Source: Flavobacterium terrae (lineage in GTDB: Bacteria > Bacteroidota > Bacteroidia > Flavobacteriales > Flavobacteriaceae). From it: a DNA stretch of 64,000 bases. The first letter of the stretch is position 1, and the number at the start of each line of letters is the position of its first letter. The notes beneath the pieces are model-generated. The model saw nothing but the letters and a program-made list of their open reading frames with translations, searched no databases and was not told where the DNA came from. The stretch covers positions 62,001 to 126,000 of the forward strand of contig NZ_FQZI01000003.1 in the NCBI RefSeq assembly GCF_900142035.1, written 5' to 3'. Made by a program: the position numbers and the translations under genes. Of this stretch, positions 24,645-32,818 are shown piece after piece.

Positions 24645-25706
24645 ATGACGATACAAGATTTAAAAAATAACAGCCTAATCCTTTTCGAAGTAGTCTCTGG
24701 AAGTAAATCTTTTGGGTTAGATACGCCAACATCGGATACAGATATAAAAGGGGTGTTTTACTTGCCCAAAGATCAGTTTTATGGTTTAGAGTACATACCG
24801 CAAATCAGCAATGAAACTAATGATGAAGTCTATTATGAAATTGGTCGTTTTGTAGAGCTATTGCTAAAAAACAATCCTAATATTTTAGAAATACTGGCAA
24901 CTCCACAGGATTGTATTTTGTACAAGCATCCCATAATGGAACAATTGCGCTTAGAAGATTTTTTATCAAAGTTGTGTAAAGATACATTTGCTGGTTATGC
25001 CGTAACACAAATCAAAAAGGCTAGGGGACTCAAAAAGAAAATTGTAAACCCAATGGAAAAAGAACGCAAGTCTTTACTTGATTTTTGTTATATTTTACAA
25101 GGGCACAATGCAATTGAGTTAAAGCAATGGTTTAAGTTAAATAATTACCTTCAGGAAAATTGTGGCTTGGTTAATATTCCACATTCAAAAGGAATGTACG
25201 CTTTGTTTTATGTTGCCTCAAATAGCTTAAAGTACAAAGGCATAATCAAAAACGAAAACTCAAACGAAGTTTCACTTTCATCAATTCCAAAAGGAGAGAA
25301 GGAGTTGGCCTATCTTTTTTGCAACCAAGAAGCGTATTCAAGTTATTGTAAAGACTATAAGGAATATTGGGATTGGATAGAAAAACGTAACGAAGAACGT
25401 TTTAATACCAATCAGCAACATGGAAAAAACTATGATAGCAAAAACATGATGCATACCATAAGGTTGTTGCAATCGGCGCATCAAATAATAATAGAAGGCA
25501 AACTAGACATAAAAGTCAAAAATCGTGAAGAGTTATTATCTATAAAAGCTGGAGTAATGGATTATGATGCCCTATTAGAAAAAGCAGAAAATTTAATAGC
25601 CTGTATCGAGCATGAATACTTAAGTTCAACATTACCCGATTTTCCTAATAAACAAGAAGCTGAATTGCTATTGATAGAAATCAGGAAAGAATTGTATGAT
25701 ATCTAA
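24645..25706 (+). CDS. RlaP-family nucleotidyltransferase (PF10127), copy 2
   Basis: The 353-residue protein has the same polymerase-beta signature as the first copy, FEVVSGSKSFGLDTPTSDTDIKG (GSKSFG at residues 19-24, Asp31 and Asp33), but a longer helical C-terminus (KNMMHTIRLLQSAHQIIIEGKLDIKV, AGVMDYDALLEKAENL). The two copies diverge strongly outside the active site, so they likely act on different ends or RNAs. Predicted to transfer nucleotides during RNA repair, in association with RNA ligases. It is the only gene behind operator site 3 and is followed by a terminator. Confidence 0.88.
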   Translation: MTIQDLKNNSLILFEVVSGSKSFGLDTPTSDTDIKGVFYLPKDQFYGLEYIPQISNETNDEVYYEIGRFVELLLKNNPNILEILATPQDCILYKHPIMEQLRLEDFLSKLCKDTFAGYAVTQIKKARGLKKKIVNPMEKERKSLLDFCYILQGHNAIELKQWFKLNNYLQENCGLVNIPHSKGMYALFYVASNSLKYKGIIKNENSNEVSLSSIPKGEKELAYLFCNQEAYSSYCKDYKEYWDWIEKRNEERFNTNQQHGKNYDSKNMMHTIRLLQSAHQIIIEGKLDIKVKNREELLSIKAGVMDYDALLEKAENLIACIEHEYLSSTLPDFPNKQEAELLLIEIRKELYDI

Positions 25707-25769
25707 GAATAATTTTATCTAAATTATCTGTTTTTCAGTTTGTTTTTCTATTTAAGAGAACAATAAAAA

Positions 25770-25799
25770 AAGGCCAATTTACTAATTGGCCTTGTTCTT
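25770..25799 (+). terminator. Terminator of RlaP2
   Basis: AAGGCCAATT (25770-25779) pairs with AATTGGCCTT (25784-25793), followed by GTTCTTTTT. Confidence 0.6.
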
Positions 25800-25884
25800 T
25801 TTAACTGAATATAATTCCCCAATCTAATTCCAGTTTAAATTTCAACGGTTTTTTAAAACTTTTATTGCTTCATTTTTTTATTTT

Positions 25885-25920
25885 ATATAAAAAATTAAAA
25901 ACGCCCTATAAAAGGGCGTT
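25885..25920 (-). terminator. Terminator of the haem-motif lipoprotein gene
   Basis: On the minus strand AACGCCC pairs with GGGCGTT around TTTTATA and runs into a long T-rich tract. Confidence 0.8.
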
Positions 25921-25951
25921 CATAATCAATGTTTTAAAGTTTTACTTTAAG

Positions 25952-27427
25952 TTATTTTTTTGGTTTTTCACCAACACGTTGCGGTGGAGTAGGAAGTCCT
26001 TTTAATAATCCACTATATATATGACTTAAGTCGTCTGGTTTTAAACCATTATTATTTGAGTGACAAGAAAAACATGAACCAAAGGCATTGTATTTCTCTC
26101 CATTTTGAGCATAAGTTTCCATTGTTGAGTTGGCCAACTGACTAGCTCCAATAGCAACACCGTTCACTTTTAACGAATCTACTTTAGGGTTATAGCTATA
26201 TCCATTAGGTCCTGTTCCGCTATTTGTCCAAGTTGCCCCAATGAATATATAGTTTTTGCGTACATCTTTTCCTTTAAGTTTAGACATGATCGCATTATTT
26301 ATAGCTATGATTTCGCTATTTGATGCTGCAGGAGAAGCGTCTTCGGCATTAGGTTGAACATCTACTGCACTTCCCCAAGGTTTTGTTCTTACCGTATTAC
26401 TAGGAGATATTGTAAATCCTTTATTGGCTTTGATAGAATCACCAGAAAATGTCATGTGTGAAACATTTGCTGTATCTTTAATATCTTTGTTTAATAGCCA
26501 ATCATTTCCTTGATCAGCCAAAACTGTTTCAACTGAACCGTCTTTAGTAACATATTGATAAGCTGCATTAGGAGTATTTCTTTTGTGTTCAAAAGTTGCC
26601 CAAATTAATTCAGGATGTCCATTTGCACTTCCCACAATATGCATACCTACTAAAGCAAGTTTTGCTTTACGTTCGCCATTAATTGTCCACAATTGGTCAC
26701 TTACTTTATTGTAAACAGGAATGGTTGCATCGATTACTACAAATTCATCAGTATTTTCAAATTTTGAAACATCTACCCAAGATGTTTTAATTTCTAAAGC
26801 TAAGGCATCAGGATTTTTAAGTGTAATGCCATTTTGTTTAGCAAATGCAAAAATACTGTCTCTTTCCGCTTTTGTAGTTGGGAACGTATTTCCAGGCATT
26901 TTCTTTTGGTTAACAGCATTTAAAAATTCTACATAAACATCATTTACCATAGAAATATAATACACTAAATTTCCATTGGCGTCCATTAAAACATCATCTG
27001 TTGCTTGACCTTCTTCACTAATGATTTTTCCTGTTTTATCAACGTTAGCAAAGGCTCTAAGTAATTGTCCTTCTTTGTGCGGAATTAAATTTCTTTGGCC
27101 ATTAACTTTAGGAGAAACAGTATAAAATTCAGGTGATTCAAAAACCGTTTGATTACCTTCTTTAGAAGTCATCCATAAAAACATACGTTCAGACCATTTG
27201 TAAAAATCACAATTATTTTTATGACCAAAGTCTACACTATTAGCTGGAGTTACTTGGCCATTTTCTGTAACTGATCCATCTTTAAACCAAGTTGCAAATT
27301 CAGCATCGGTTACTTCACAAGTGGTTGCAACGTCTTTAGGTAATTTCCCATTTTCTAATTTACAGCTCACGGTAAGCGAACCCATAATTGCCAATAAAAG
27401 AAATTTTGTTACTGTTCTTTTTCTCAT
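25952..27427 (-). CDS. Lipoprotein with a C-terminal haem-binding CxxCH motif
   Basis: The 491-residue protein has a lipoprotein signal (FLLLAIMGSLTVSC, lipidated Cys at about residue 22) and one c-type haem motif, CFSCHSNN, about 40 residues before the end. The long middle part is soluble and contains LALVGMHIVGSANGHPELIWATFEHKRN and a short region resembling periplasmic cytochrome-linked proteins of unknown function. It probably sits in the outer or inner membrane facing the periplasm and carries an electron to or from an unknown partner. Single gene; it has its own terminator. Confidence 0.72.
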   Translation of the reverse strand: MRKRTVTKFLLLAIMGSLTVSCKLENGKLPKDVATTCEVTDAEFATWFKDGSVTENGQVTPANSVDFGHKNNCDFYKWSERMFLWMTSKEGNQTVFESPEFYTVSPKVNGQRNLIPHKEGQLLRAFANVDKTGKIISEEGQATDDVLMDANGNLVYYISMVNDVYVEFLNAVNQKKMPGNTFPTTKAERDSIFAFAKQNGITLKNPDALALEIKTSWVDVSKFENTDEFVVIDATIPVYNKVSDQLWTINGERKAKLALVGMHIVGSANGHPELIWATFEHKRNTPNAAYQYVTKDGSVETVLADQGNDWLLNKDIKDTANVSHMTFSGDSIKANKGFTISPSNTVRTKPWGSAVDVQPNAEDASPAASNSEIIAINNAIMSKLKGKDVRKNYIFIGATWTNSGTGPNGYSYNPKVDSLKVNGVAIGASQLANSTMETYAQNGEKYNAFGSCFSCHSNNNGLKPDDLSHIYSGLLKGLPTPPQRVGEKPKK

Positions 27428-27611
27428 AATTGAAAGTTATTTTAGTTTGTTTTTAGATAAAGTAAAAATATACTTTTTATGAGTATTTTCCTTCGAGTAG
27501 AAATACCTGTTTTTAATATAAGTTGAAAAATATTCTAACCTCTTTGCTAGTTATAATAAAAGAATGTATATTGAAGATACTATTATTTAGTATAACTGTA
27601 AATAGAAAGTT

Positions 27612-28163
27612 ATGAATGAGGCAAAAAACAATTTTGGAAGAAAACCGATAACTCCTAAAACAAAAAAACTGCATCCAAGAGTAGATCTAACCGCTATGGT
27701 TAGCGTTTCTTTTTTGTTAATAATCTTTTTTATGTTGACCTCTTTTTTGTCACGTTCTAATATGATGAATTTAGGAATGCCTGATAACACAAGATGCAGA
27801 GGTTATGGAGGTTCTAGTGGATGTATAGATGGTAGTAGGGTTTTAACAATTTTAATTGGAAAGAATAATAAAACGGTTGTTTATTCTGGAGAGCCAATAT
27901 ATTCATCTTTGCCTCCAAAAGTTTTAGGTTCTGAAAAATTAGCTTTGCGTAAAGAATTAATTAAAAAAAGTAATCAAATTTTAGAAGCAACTGGAGATCC
28001 TAAAAAAGGATTAATTGTAATCATCAAGCCAAGTAAAGATTCTAATTATGGTGATTTAGTTAATGTTTTAGACGAAATGGCTATAGTTAAAGTGCCAACG
28101 TATGCTGTTGTCGATATCACTCCAGAAGAAGAAGCACTATTGTCTAAATTATCTATGACGTAA
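27612..28163 (+). CDS. ExbD/TolR-like membrane protein (orphan)
   Basis: The 183-residue protein has the ExbD plan: short basic N-terminus, a single membrane helix with the conserved acidic residue just before it (HPRVDLTAMVSVSFLLIIFFMLTSF, Asp near residue 26), then a periplasmic domain that ends in LVNVLDEMAIVKVPTYAVVDIT. ExbD works with ExbB and TonB in proton-driven energy transfer across the envelope. No exbB or tonB is adjacent, so it must pair with partners encoded elsewhere, as many extra flavobacterial ExbD copies do. A terminator-like hairpin separates it from the next operon. Confidence 0.8.
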   Translation: MNEAKNNFGRKPITPKTKKLHPRVDLTAMVSVSFLLIIFFMLTSFLSRSNMMNLGMPDNTRCRGYGGSSGCIDGSRVLTILIGKNNKTVVYSGEPIYSSLPPKVLGSEKLALRKELIKKSNQILEATGDPKKGLIVIIKPSKDSNYGDLVNVLDEMAIVKVPTYAVVDITPEEEALLSKLSMT

Positions 28164-28559
28164 TAATTATTAAAAAATTTTTCTGTTCTATAAGAAATAT
28201 CTTATTTATAATTTTCTCCTTTTAAAGGGCTTTTATTCATTAAAAAATGAATTTAAGTCCTTTTTTTTTGTTTTATATATAAATATAAATACTTGTTTTT
28301 CAATTATTTATGATTGAAAAACACTGTAAAATTTAAAAACAGGTAGTTTCACCTATAAACCCACTTTTCATTTTGTCTACTTTTGGATTGGTAGTACTAC
28401 ACAAACAAATTACAATTGTGAGATAAGCTTTAATCATAAGTGTAATTAATCAAATTTTGGGTAAAACTAGAGACGTCTATACTTTATCCATTTTTAAAAA
28501 CAACAATCGAAGTTTATACTTCGGCAAGCAATCAATATTAATAACTAACAAATTAAAAA
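28164..28559. promoter_or_regulatory. Terminator of the ExbD gene and upstream region of the RHS/terpenoid operon
   Basis: This 396-nt gap has no convincing gene. It holds an imperfect hairpin with a 9-T tail (about 28224-28269) that should terminate the ExbD transcript, and a TACTTTTG box at 28378-28385, an exact TAnnTTTG match. The leader would be about 175 nt. A short inverted repeat GAAGT/ACTTC lies at about 28509-28522. I see no riboswitch consensus. Confidence 0.5.
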
Positions 28560-28901
28560 ATGAGTACAACAGATATTTCTACAGCGGATGGAAAATTATT
28601 TTTTTCAAATCCACCTCATCCTGATAGTGCATTTCAACCACAAATGAAAGATTTAAACGACTTGACGGATTTTAAAATTGATACTTCTGCAGCAAAAGCA
28701 AGTAAATCTATGGCAGCTTTACCTCAAGTAGCTGTTTATACAGTAGCAGCCGATGTTGTTGTAACACCAGCTAATCCATTAATTATCTCTGGAAGTGGGC
28801 CAGTTCAGGTAAGTTATAATAAAGTGACTATTCAACCTGGGGGACAAATCAAAGTATTAACTACTGCAGATATTAGAATTGCTGAGTTAATCAAACAGTA
28901 A
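28560..28901 (+). CDS. Hypothetical protein, first gene of the RHS/terpenoid operon
   Basis: The 113-residue protein has no signal peptide. Residues 55-105 read as beta strands (AVYTVAADVVVTPANPLIISGSG, QVSYNKVTIQPGGQIKVLTTADIRI), similar in style to one or two coils of a beta-helix; the first 50 residues are polar and probably flexible. No family recognised. It lies 33 nt before the glycine-rich gene and may act with it as structural or carrier protein; this is inference. Confidence 0.6.
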   Translation: MSTTDISTADGKLFFSNPPHPDSAFQPQMKDLNDLTDFKIDTSAAKASKSMAALPQVAVYTVAADVVVTPANPLIISGSGPVQVSYNKVTIQPGGQIKVLTTADIRIAELIKQ

Positions 28902-28934
28902 TCAAATACATTAACAAACTAAAAAAAAGAAATC

Positions 28935-29603
28935 ATGAGTGTTTTAAACGGAGATATTATAATTTCAGGTGCAGATGGCGTTGACGGAATTAATGGTCAA
29001 GGCTTTAATTCGCCAGCACCAAGTGGCAATAATGGGACTAATGCAAACTGTGACTGGGATTCAGTGTGCAGACCCAATTCAACTGCAGGAACTTCAGGAG
29101 GTAACGGAGCTGATGCTGGTAATGGAGCATCAGGAGGTAATGGCACAGATTGTCCTTCGGCTACAATTACTATTGGTCAGTTAACAGGTTCATTACTAGT
29201 TGCTGCTGCTGCTGGCGCAGGAGGTAATGGAGGTAATGGAGGTAATGGACAAACTGGTGGTAACGGTGGTGATGGAGGTAGAGCTTCTAGCTGTCCAGCT
29301 GGTTCTGATTGTTCTGGAAGTAATGGTGGTGCTGCAGGTAATGGTGGTAACGGCGGAAAAGGTGGTAATGGAGGTAACGGTGGTAATGGTAATACTATTG
29401 TTATACAGTATCACGGAGGAAATGTTATGACATCTACTCCAATCCCTAAAGGTGGTAATCCTGGAGTTGGTGGATCGGGAGGTAGTGCAGGTAAAGCAGG
29501 ATCTCCAGGAGGAGCACCAGGTTCAGGAGGAAAATCTGATACTTCTTCTGCTGTCGGAGGAAATAATGGAACTCAAGCTCAAATTATTTTACAACAAGTA
29601 TAG
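28935..29603 (+). CDS. Glycine/asparagine-rich repeat protein
   Basis: The 222-residue protein is dominated by GGNGGNGG-type repeats (residues about 53-75, 95-150 and 165-200) interrupted by short ordered strands (MSVLNGDIIISGADG, CPSATITIGQLTGSLLVAAAAG, GNTIVIQYHGGN) and ends in TQAQIILQQV. It has six cysteines and no signal peptide. The repeats resemble glycine-rich proteins such as the PE_PGRS type only by composition, not by homology. The gene's repeats are built on GGTAATGG units, so replication slippage is likely. Role unknown; a scaffold, surface layer or substrate for the downstream enzymes are possibilities. Confidence 0.65.
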   Translation: MSVLNGDIIISGADGVDGINGQGFNSPAPSGNNGTNANCDWDSVCRPNSTAGTSGGNGADAGNGASGGNGTDCPSATITIGQLTGSLLVAAAAGAGGNGGNGGNGQTGGNGGDGGRASSCPAGSDCSGSNGGAAGNGGNGGKGGNGGNGGNGNTIVIQYHGGNVMTSTPIPKGGNPGVGGSGGSAGKAGSPGGAPGSGGKSDTSSAVGGNNGTQAQIILQQV

Positions 29604-29615
29604 TAATGTAATGCT

Positions 29616-30638
29616 ATGAATACGACTAAAGATTCAATTTTGTCAAACGTAGCAAAACTTTCCTCTTATGCATCCACACTTAGTTTGGCTTCGGCCAAAC
29701 AAGTGCTGGATTTAAGAGATGAGTTGCTTGCTTTACCTGAAGAAAATGAAGTAACATTAGGAGGGAGGTCTGGTTTAAATATAGACGGTAGTCCTTTACA
29801 ATATTGTATTAGTTCTTCAAGTGACGGTTTACATTCACGTTTTATAAGCGATCCTTCTTGTATAGCTGGTTCACCAGAAGAACGATTTAAATACAGTTAT
29901 CAAGCTTTGCAAAAATTATACATTACAACGCAAACTGAAGAAATAAAGAGTGTTTGTGAGGAAATGTTAGATTTTCATTTGCCAGAATCTAAGGAAAACA
30001 TGGAGGATTATCCTGATGGCGTTTTTTGGTTAGGTGCATCACCTGATAGTAAAGGTATGGCAATTTATATAGATGGTAGAAGAGGAGGAAAAGAGGAGTC
30101 TTGGGAAAGATTTAGAACATGGTTAAACCACTTAATGCCAAACAATACTGAAGTGGACAATTTTGTCAAAACCTTAAGTCCTTATGCTAATATAATGAGT
30201 ATTGGTTTAGAAGGAAGTTCTTTAAAAAATTTAAGAGCTAAAATCTATTTTAGACTAACACATAAGCTTACAATCGAAGATTTAAAAGTACCTATATTAC
30301 TCAACGAATCCGTTTCAAATTTCATGAACGATGTCATTGGTAATAAAGATGTAAACTTAGCAGGAATTGTTTTTAACGTTGGTTTTCACATTGCAAGTTC
30401 TAAATTATTTGATGCAAAAATTGATGTATGTGCCTGTCCTTCTTATGTAGAATTAAATCCTAGTGAATGGGTGAGTTTATTGGATCAAACAGCTTCTAAA
30501 AATAATGTTGTCAAATTCCCAATTACAGAGGAAACGTTGGAAAATGATTGTGCTGTTTCCTATTATGGATTAGGGATTGATATTATGGGGAACAAAAGAC
30601 TTAATCTTTATTTGAAAAATAAAACTATATCTAATTAA
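29616..30638 (+). CDS. ABBA-fold prenyltransferase-like protein
   Basis: The 340-residue protein shows the strand pattern of aromatic (ABBA-barrel) prenyltransferases: DGSPLQYCISSSSDGLHSRF at about residues 58-77, similar in layout to the opening PVEYSW...RFxxEP of DMATS-type enzymes, then SIGLEGSSLKNLRAKIYFRL near 205-224 and SYYGLGIDIMGNKRLNLYLK near 315-334, the usual paired basic-Tyr strands that hold diphosphate. Members attach an isoprenoid to an aromatic ring or peptide. This is a pattern match only. Presence of a terpene-cyclase-like gene and two oxygenases in the same operon supports it. Confidence 0.45.
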   Translation: MNTTKDSILSNVAKLSSYASTLSLASAKQVLDLRDELLALPEENEVTLGGRSGLNIDGSPLQYCISSSSDGLHSRFISDPSCIAGSPEERFKYSYQALQKLYITTQTEEIKSVCEEMLDFHLPESKENMEDYPDGVFWLGASPDSKGMAIYIDGRRGGKEESWERFRTWLNHLMPNNTEVDNFVKTLSPYANIMSIGLEGSSLKNLRAKIYFRLTHKLTIEDLKVPILLNESVSNFMNDVIGNKDVNLAGIVFNVGFHIASSKLFDAKIDVCACPSYVELNPSEWVSLLDQTASKNNVVKFPITEETLENDCAVSYYGLGIDIMGNKRLNLYLKNKTISN

Positions 30639-30760
30639 CTATTGATTATCAATATTTTGGATTTAGCTCCTCAATCCTTTTAACTAATTACGTATTACTC
30701 AAAATTACTATTGCAGAATGCTCATTGCATGCTGCGCTAAATCTTTATTACCTAATTCCT

Positions 30761-31066
30761 ATGAAACAGAGTATAATTATTCCTAAGAATAAAATAGCTA
30801 TTTATTATCAAGGGTATTGCGCAAAGTGTAGATTTTTATCTAAGATGGTGGTTGTTTTATCCATGTATATCATTGACAGAATACCTCTTGAGGTAGACGA
30901 AAGTATTCAGCTTTTTTTTGAAGATTATCCTAAAGCAAAGGGTTATCCCATACTATTTCTTGGGCAAACACCTATTTATAATTATTGGGTATTTCCAGCT
31001 GTTCCATTTGCAATTGTCTTGTCTTGGTTTTATAAACTGCAGACTTTGTTTACTCAAGACAATTGA
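30761..31066 (+). CDS. CxxC protein, DCC/DUF393-like
   Basis: About 101 residues from ATG 30761: MKQSIIIPKNKIAIYYQGYC, then CAKCRFLSK, giving a CxxC pair (residues about 20-23). It ends in a hydrophobic segment (WVFPAVPFAIVLSWFYKL). DCC/DUF393 proteins begin with a similar strand and CxxC and are thiol-disulfide-type proteins of unknown substrate. An alternative start at 30725 adds 12 poorly conserved residues and is less likely. It could have a redox or carrier role for the oxygenases that follow 28 nt downstream. Confidence 0.5.
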   Translation: MKQSIIIPKNKIAIYYQGYCAKCRFLSKMVVVLSMYIIDRIPLEVDESIQLFFEDYPKAKGYPILFLGQTPIYNYWVFPAVPFAIVLSWFYKLQTLFTQDN

Positions 31067-31094
31067 TTAATGTCTAATCATTTTATAAAATAAT

Positions 31095-31949
31095 ATGAGA
31101 AATGTTTTTAAAGATCCTATTCTCCAAAGAGAGTTTGAAGAAAAGGGATATGTAGTGATTGATTTTTTAAACCCTTCAGAGGTTGAATTATTACAACAAT
31201 TATACAATCAATTAAATGCTCAACCTAAAGAAAGAGGTTTTTCGACATCTAATATGAGCATGGATGCTAATTATAGAAAAAATGTATCCGATGGCATCAC
31301 AAATACTTTTGCAAAAGCTGTTGCTTCTCACTTAGATAATTTTAAGCTATTTTTTGGAATATTCACATCAAAACAACCCAATCAATCGGAAAGTATTTGT
31401 TCAATCCATCAAGATCCTGCTTACGTTGATGAATCAAAATACCAAGGTATTACTTTATGGGTACCACTTATAGATACTAATAAAATGAATGGAGCACTTG
31501 AAGTTATTGATGGAAGCCAAAAATTAAATGATGGTCCAAGAAGTACACTTCCAAAATTCCCATACAATGAATTAAGTCCTTATTTGATAGAAAATTATTT
31601 TAAACGCTTAGATATTAAAGCAGGTCAAGCTTACATAGGTAGTTCAAAGGTTTTTCATTGGTCACCATCTAATTATAGTGATACCGAAAGAGTAGCTGCT
31701 TTAGCATGGTTAGCAGAAGAAGAAAGTCAAATGCGCTGTTATTACCAAGATTTCAGAAATCCAACTGATGTGATGGAAGTGTTTGAATTAGAGCCAGACT
31801 ATTATATAGAAACTCCGCTTTTTAGTAGACCAGATGAATCAAGAGCTAAAAAAATAGGAGAAGTAACATATCATTTTGATGTTCTTAATGAAGAAAAGAT
31901 CAGACTGATTCTTGGAGAGTCAAGAAAAGAAAGTAATCAACCTGTTTAA
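31095..31949 (+). CDS. PhyH-type Fe(II)/2-oxoglutarate dioxygenase (copy 1)
   Basis: The 284-residue protein is of the phytanoyl-CoA dioxygenase family. It opens FEEKGYVVIDFLNPSEVELL, has the iron-binding HxD in SICSIHQDPAYVDES (about residue 110) and the third His in AYIGSSKVFHWSPSNYSDTERVAALAWL (about 190), followed by the 2OG-binding Arg. It should hydroxylate a small or lipid-like substrate with O2 and 2-oxoglutarate. Its stop codon overlaps the ATG of the next gene (TAATG). The two paralogues share about a third of their residues and may perform successive oxidations on the product of the prenyl/terpene enzymes. Confidence 0.85.
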   Translation: MRNVFKDPILQREFEEKGYVVIDFLNPSEVELLQQLYNQLNAQPKERGFSTSNMSMDANYRKNVSDGITNTFAKAVASHLDNFKLFFGIFTSKQPNQSESICSIHQDPAYVDESKYQGITLWVPLIDTNKMNGALEVIDGSQKLNDGPRSTLPKFPYNELSPYLIENYFKRLDIKAGQAYIGSSKVFHWSPSNYSDTERVAALAWLAEEESQMRCYYQDFRNPTDVMEVFELEPDYYIETPLFSRPDESRAKKIGEVTYHFDVLNEEKIRLILGESRKESNQPV

Positions 31950-32818
31950 TGAAATCAACATATAAATACAGAGCACTTTTTAAAAATCCTGAACATCAAT
32001 ATTCTTTTGATAGAAACGGGTATGTAGTGGTTGACTTTTTAAGTTTGAAAGAAGTTAATTCACTTAAAATTACTTACGATGCTCTCGAAGGCGATCTTGG
32101 AGAGGCAGCTTTTGCTTCAACAATTATGAGTAAGAATGTAGTTTTTAGAAATGAAGTCTCAAAAGTGATTGATGAGTATTTTAAAACTGCAATGGAAAAT
32201 ATCTTTCATGACGTTACTTTCTTTTGGGGAAATTTTAATGTCAAATACCCAAGTACAAGTATTGGAACAGTACCGCTACATCAAGATCCTTCATTTTTAG
32301 ACGAGCAATTTTTTCAACCTTTAGGTCTTTGGGTTCCGCTTATAGATACTAATGAAATAAATGGTGGATTGCAAGTGATTCCAGGAAGTCAGCATTTTTT
32401 AAACTTTCCACGATGTGGAGGTGAACCGTTTCCATATATAAGCTTACAAGAAGAACTTTTAGAAAAGTTTGGCGAATTACTATATATGAAAGCAGGTCAA
32501 GCTTACATAGGAAATCCAGCTGTATTTCATGCTTCACCAACAAATAAAAGTGAAGAGGCTAGAATTGTAGCTGCAGGTTTAGCAGGCCCTAAAGAATCTC
32601 TTTTACGATACCATTATCATAATACTTCTACTAAAACTGCAGAGGTATTTAATGTTGATCAAAAATATTATTTATCAGAACCTCTTTTTAGTAAGCCAAA
32701 TCTAGAAGAATACAAACTTATTGAAACTATAAGCCTTGAGAAAGAAATAGAATCAAAAGAAAAACTATTTAATTATTTAAGCCAATTTAAAAAAGATTGT
32801 CATGTCACAAGTTTCTAG
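31949..32818 (+). CDS. PhyH-type Fe(II)/2-oxoglutarate dioxygenase (copy 2)
   Basis: The 289-residue paralogue of the preceding gene has FDRNGYVVVDFLSLKEVN at the start, HQDPSFLDE (iron HxD, about residue 110) and AYIGNPAVFHASPTNKSEEARIVAAGL (third His and Arg, about 190-205). WVPLIDTNEINGGLQVIPGSQ matches WVPLIDTNKMNGALEVIDGSQ of copy 1, which shows the tandem origin. Translation is coupled to copy 1 by a 1-nt overlap, and its end overlaps the cyclase-like gene by 17 nt. Confidence 0.85.
   Translation: MKSTYKYRALFKNPEHQYSFDRNGYVVVDFLSLKEVNSLKITYDALEGDLGEAAFASTIMSKNVVFRNEVSKVIDEYFKTAMENIFHDVTFFWGNFNVKYPSTSIGTVPLHQDPSFLDEQFFQPLGLWVPLIDTNEINGGLQVIPGSQHFLNFPRCGGEPFPYISLQEELLEKFGELLYMKAGQAYIGNPAVFHASPTNKSEEARIVAAGLAGPKESLLRYHYHNTSTKTAEVFNVDQKYYLSEPLFSKPNLEEYKLIETISLEKEIESKEKLFNYLSQFKKDCHVTSF

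Noticed and set aside
29196..29430. Reading frames in other phases of the Gly-rich gene (Val/Met-rich plus, Thr/Ser-rich minus)
   Set aside because: They are a by-product of the GGTAATGG repeat and start inside the coding region.
30816..30832. TTGCGCAA palindrome similar to the repair operator
   Set aside because: It lies within codons of the CxxC protein and lacks the 7-nt arms, 5-nt centre and TTTG spacing.
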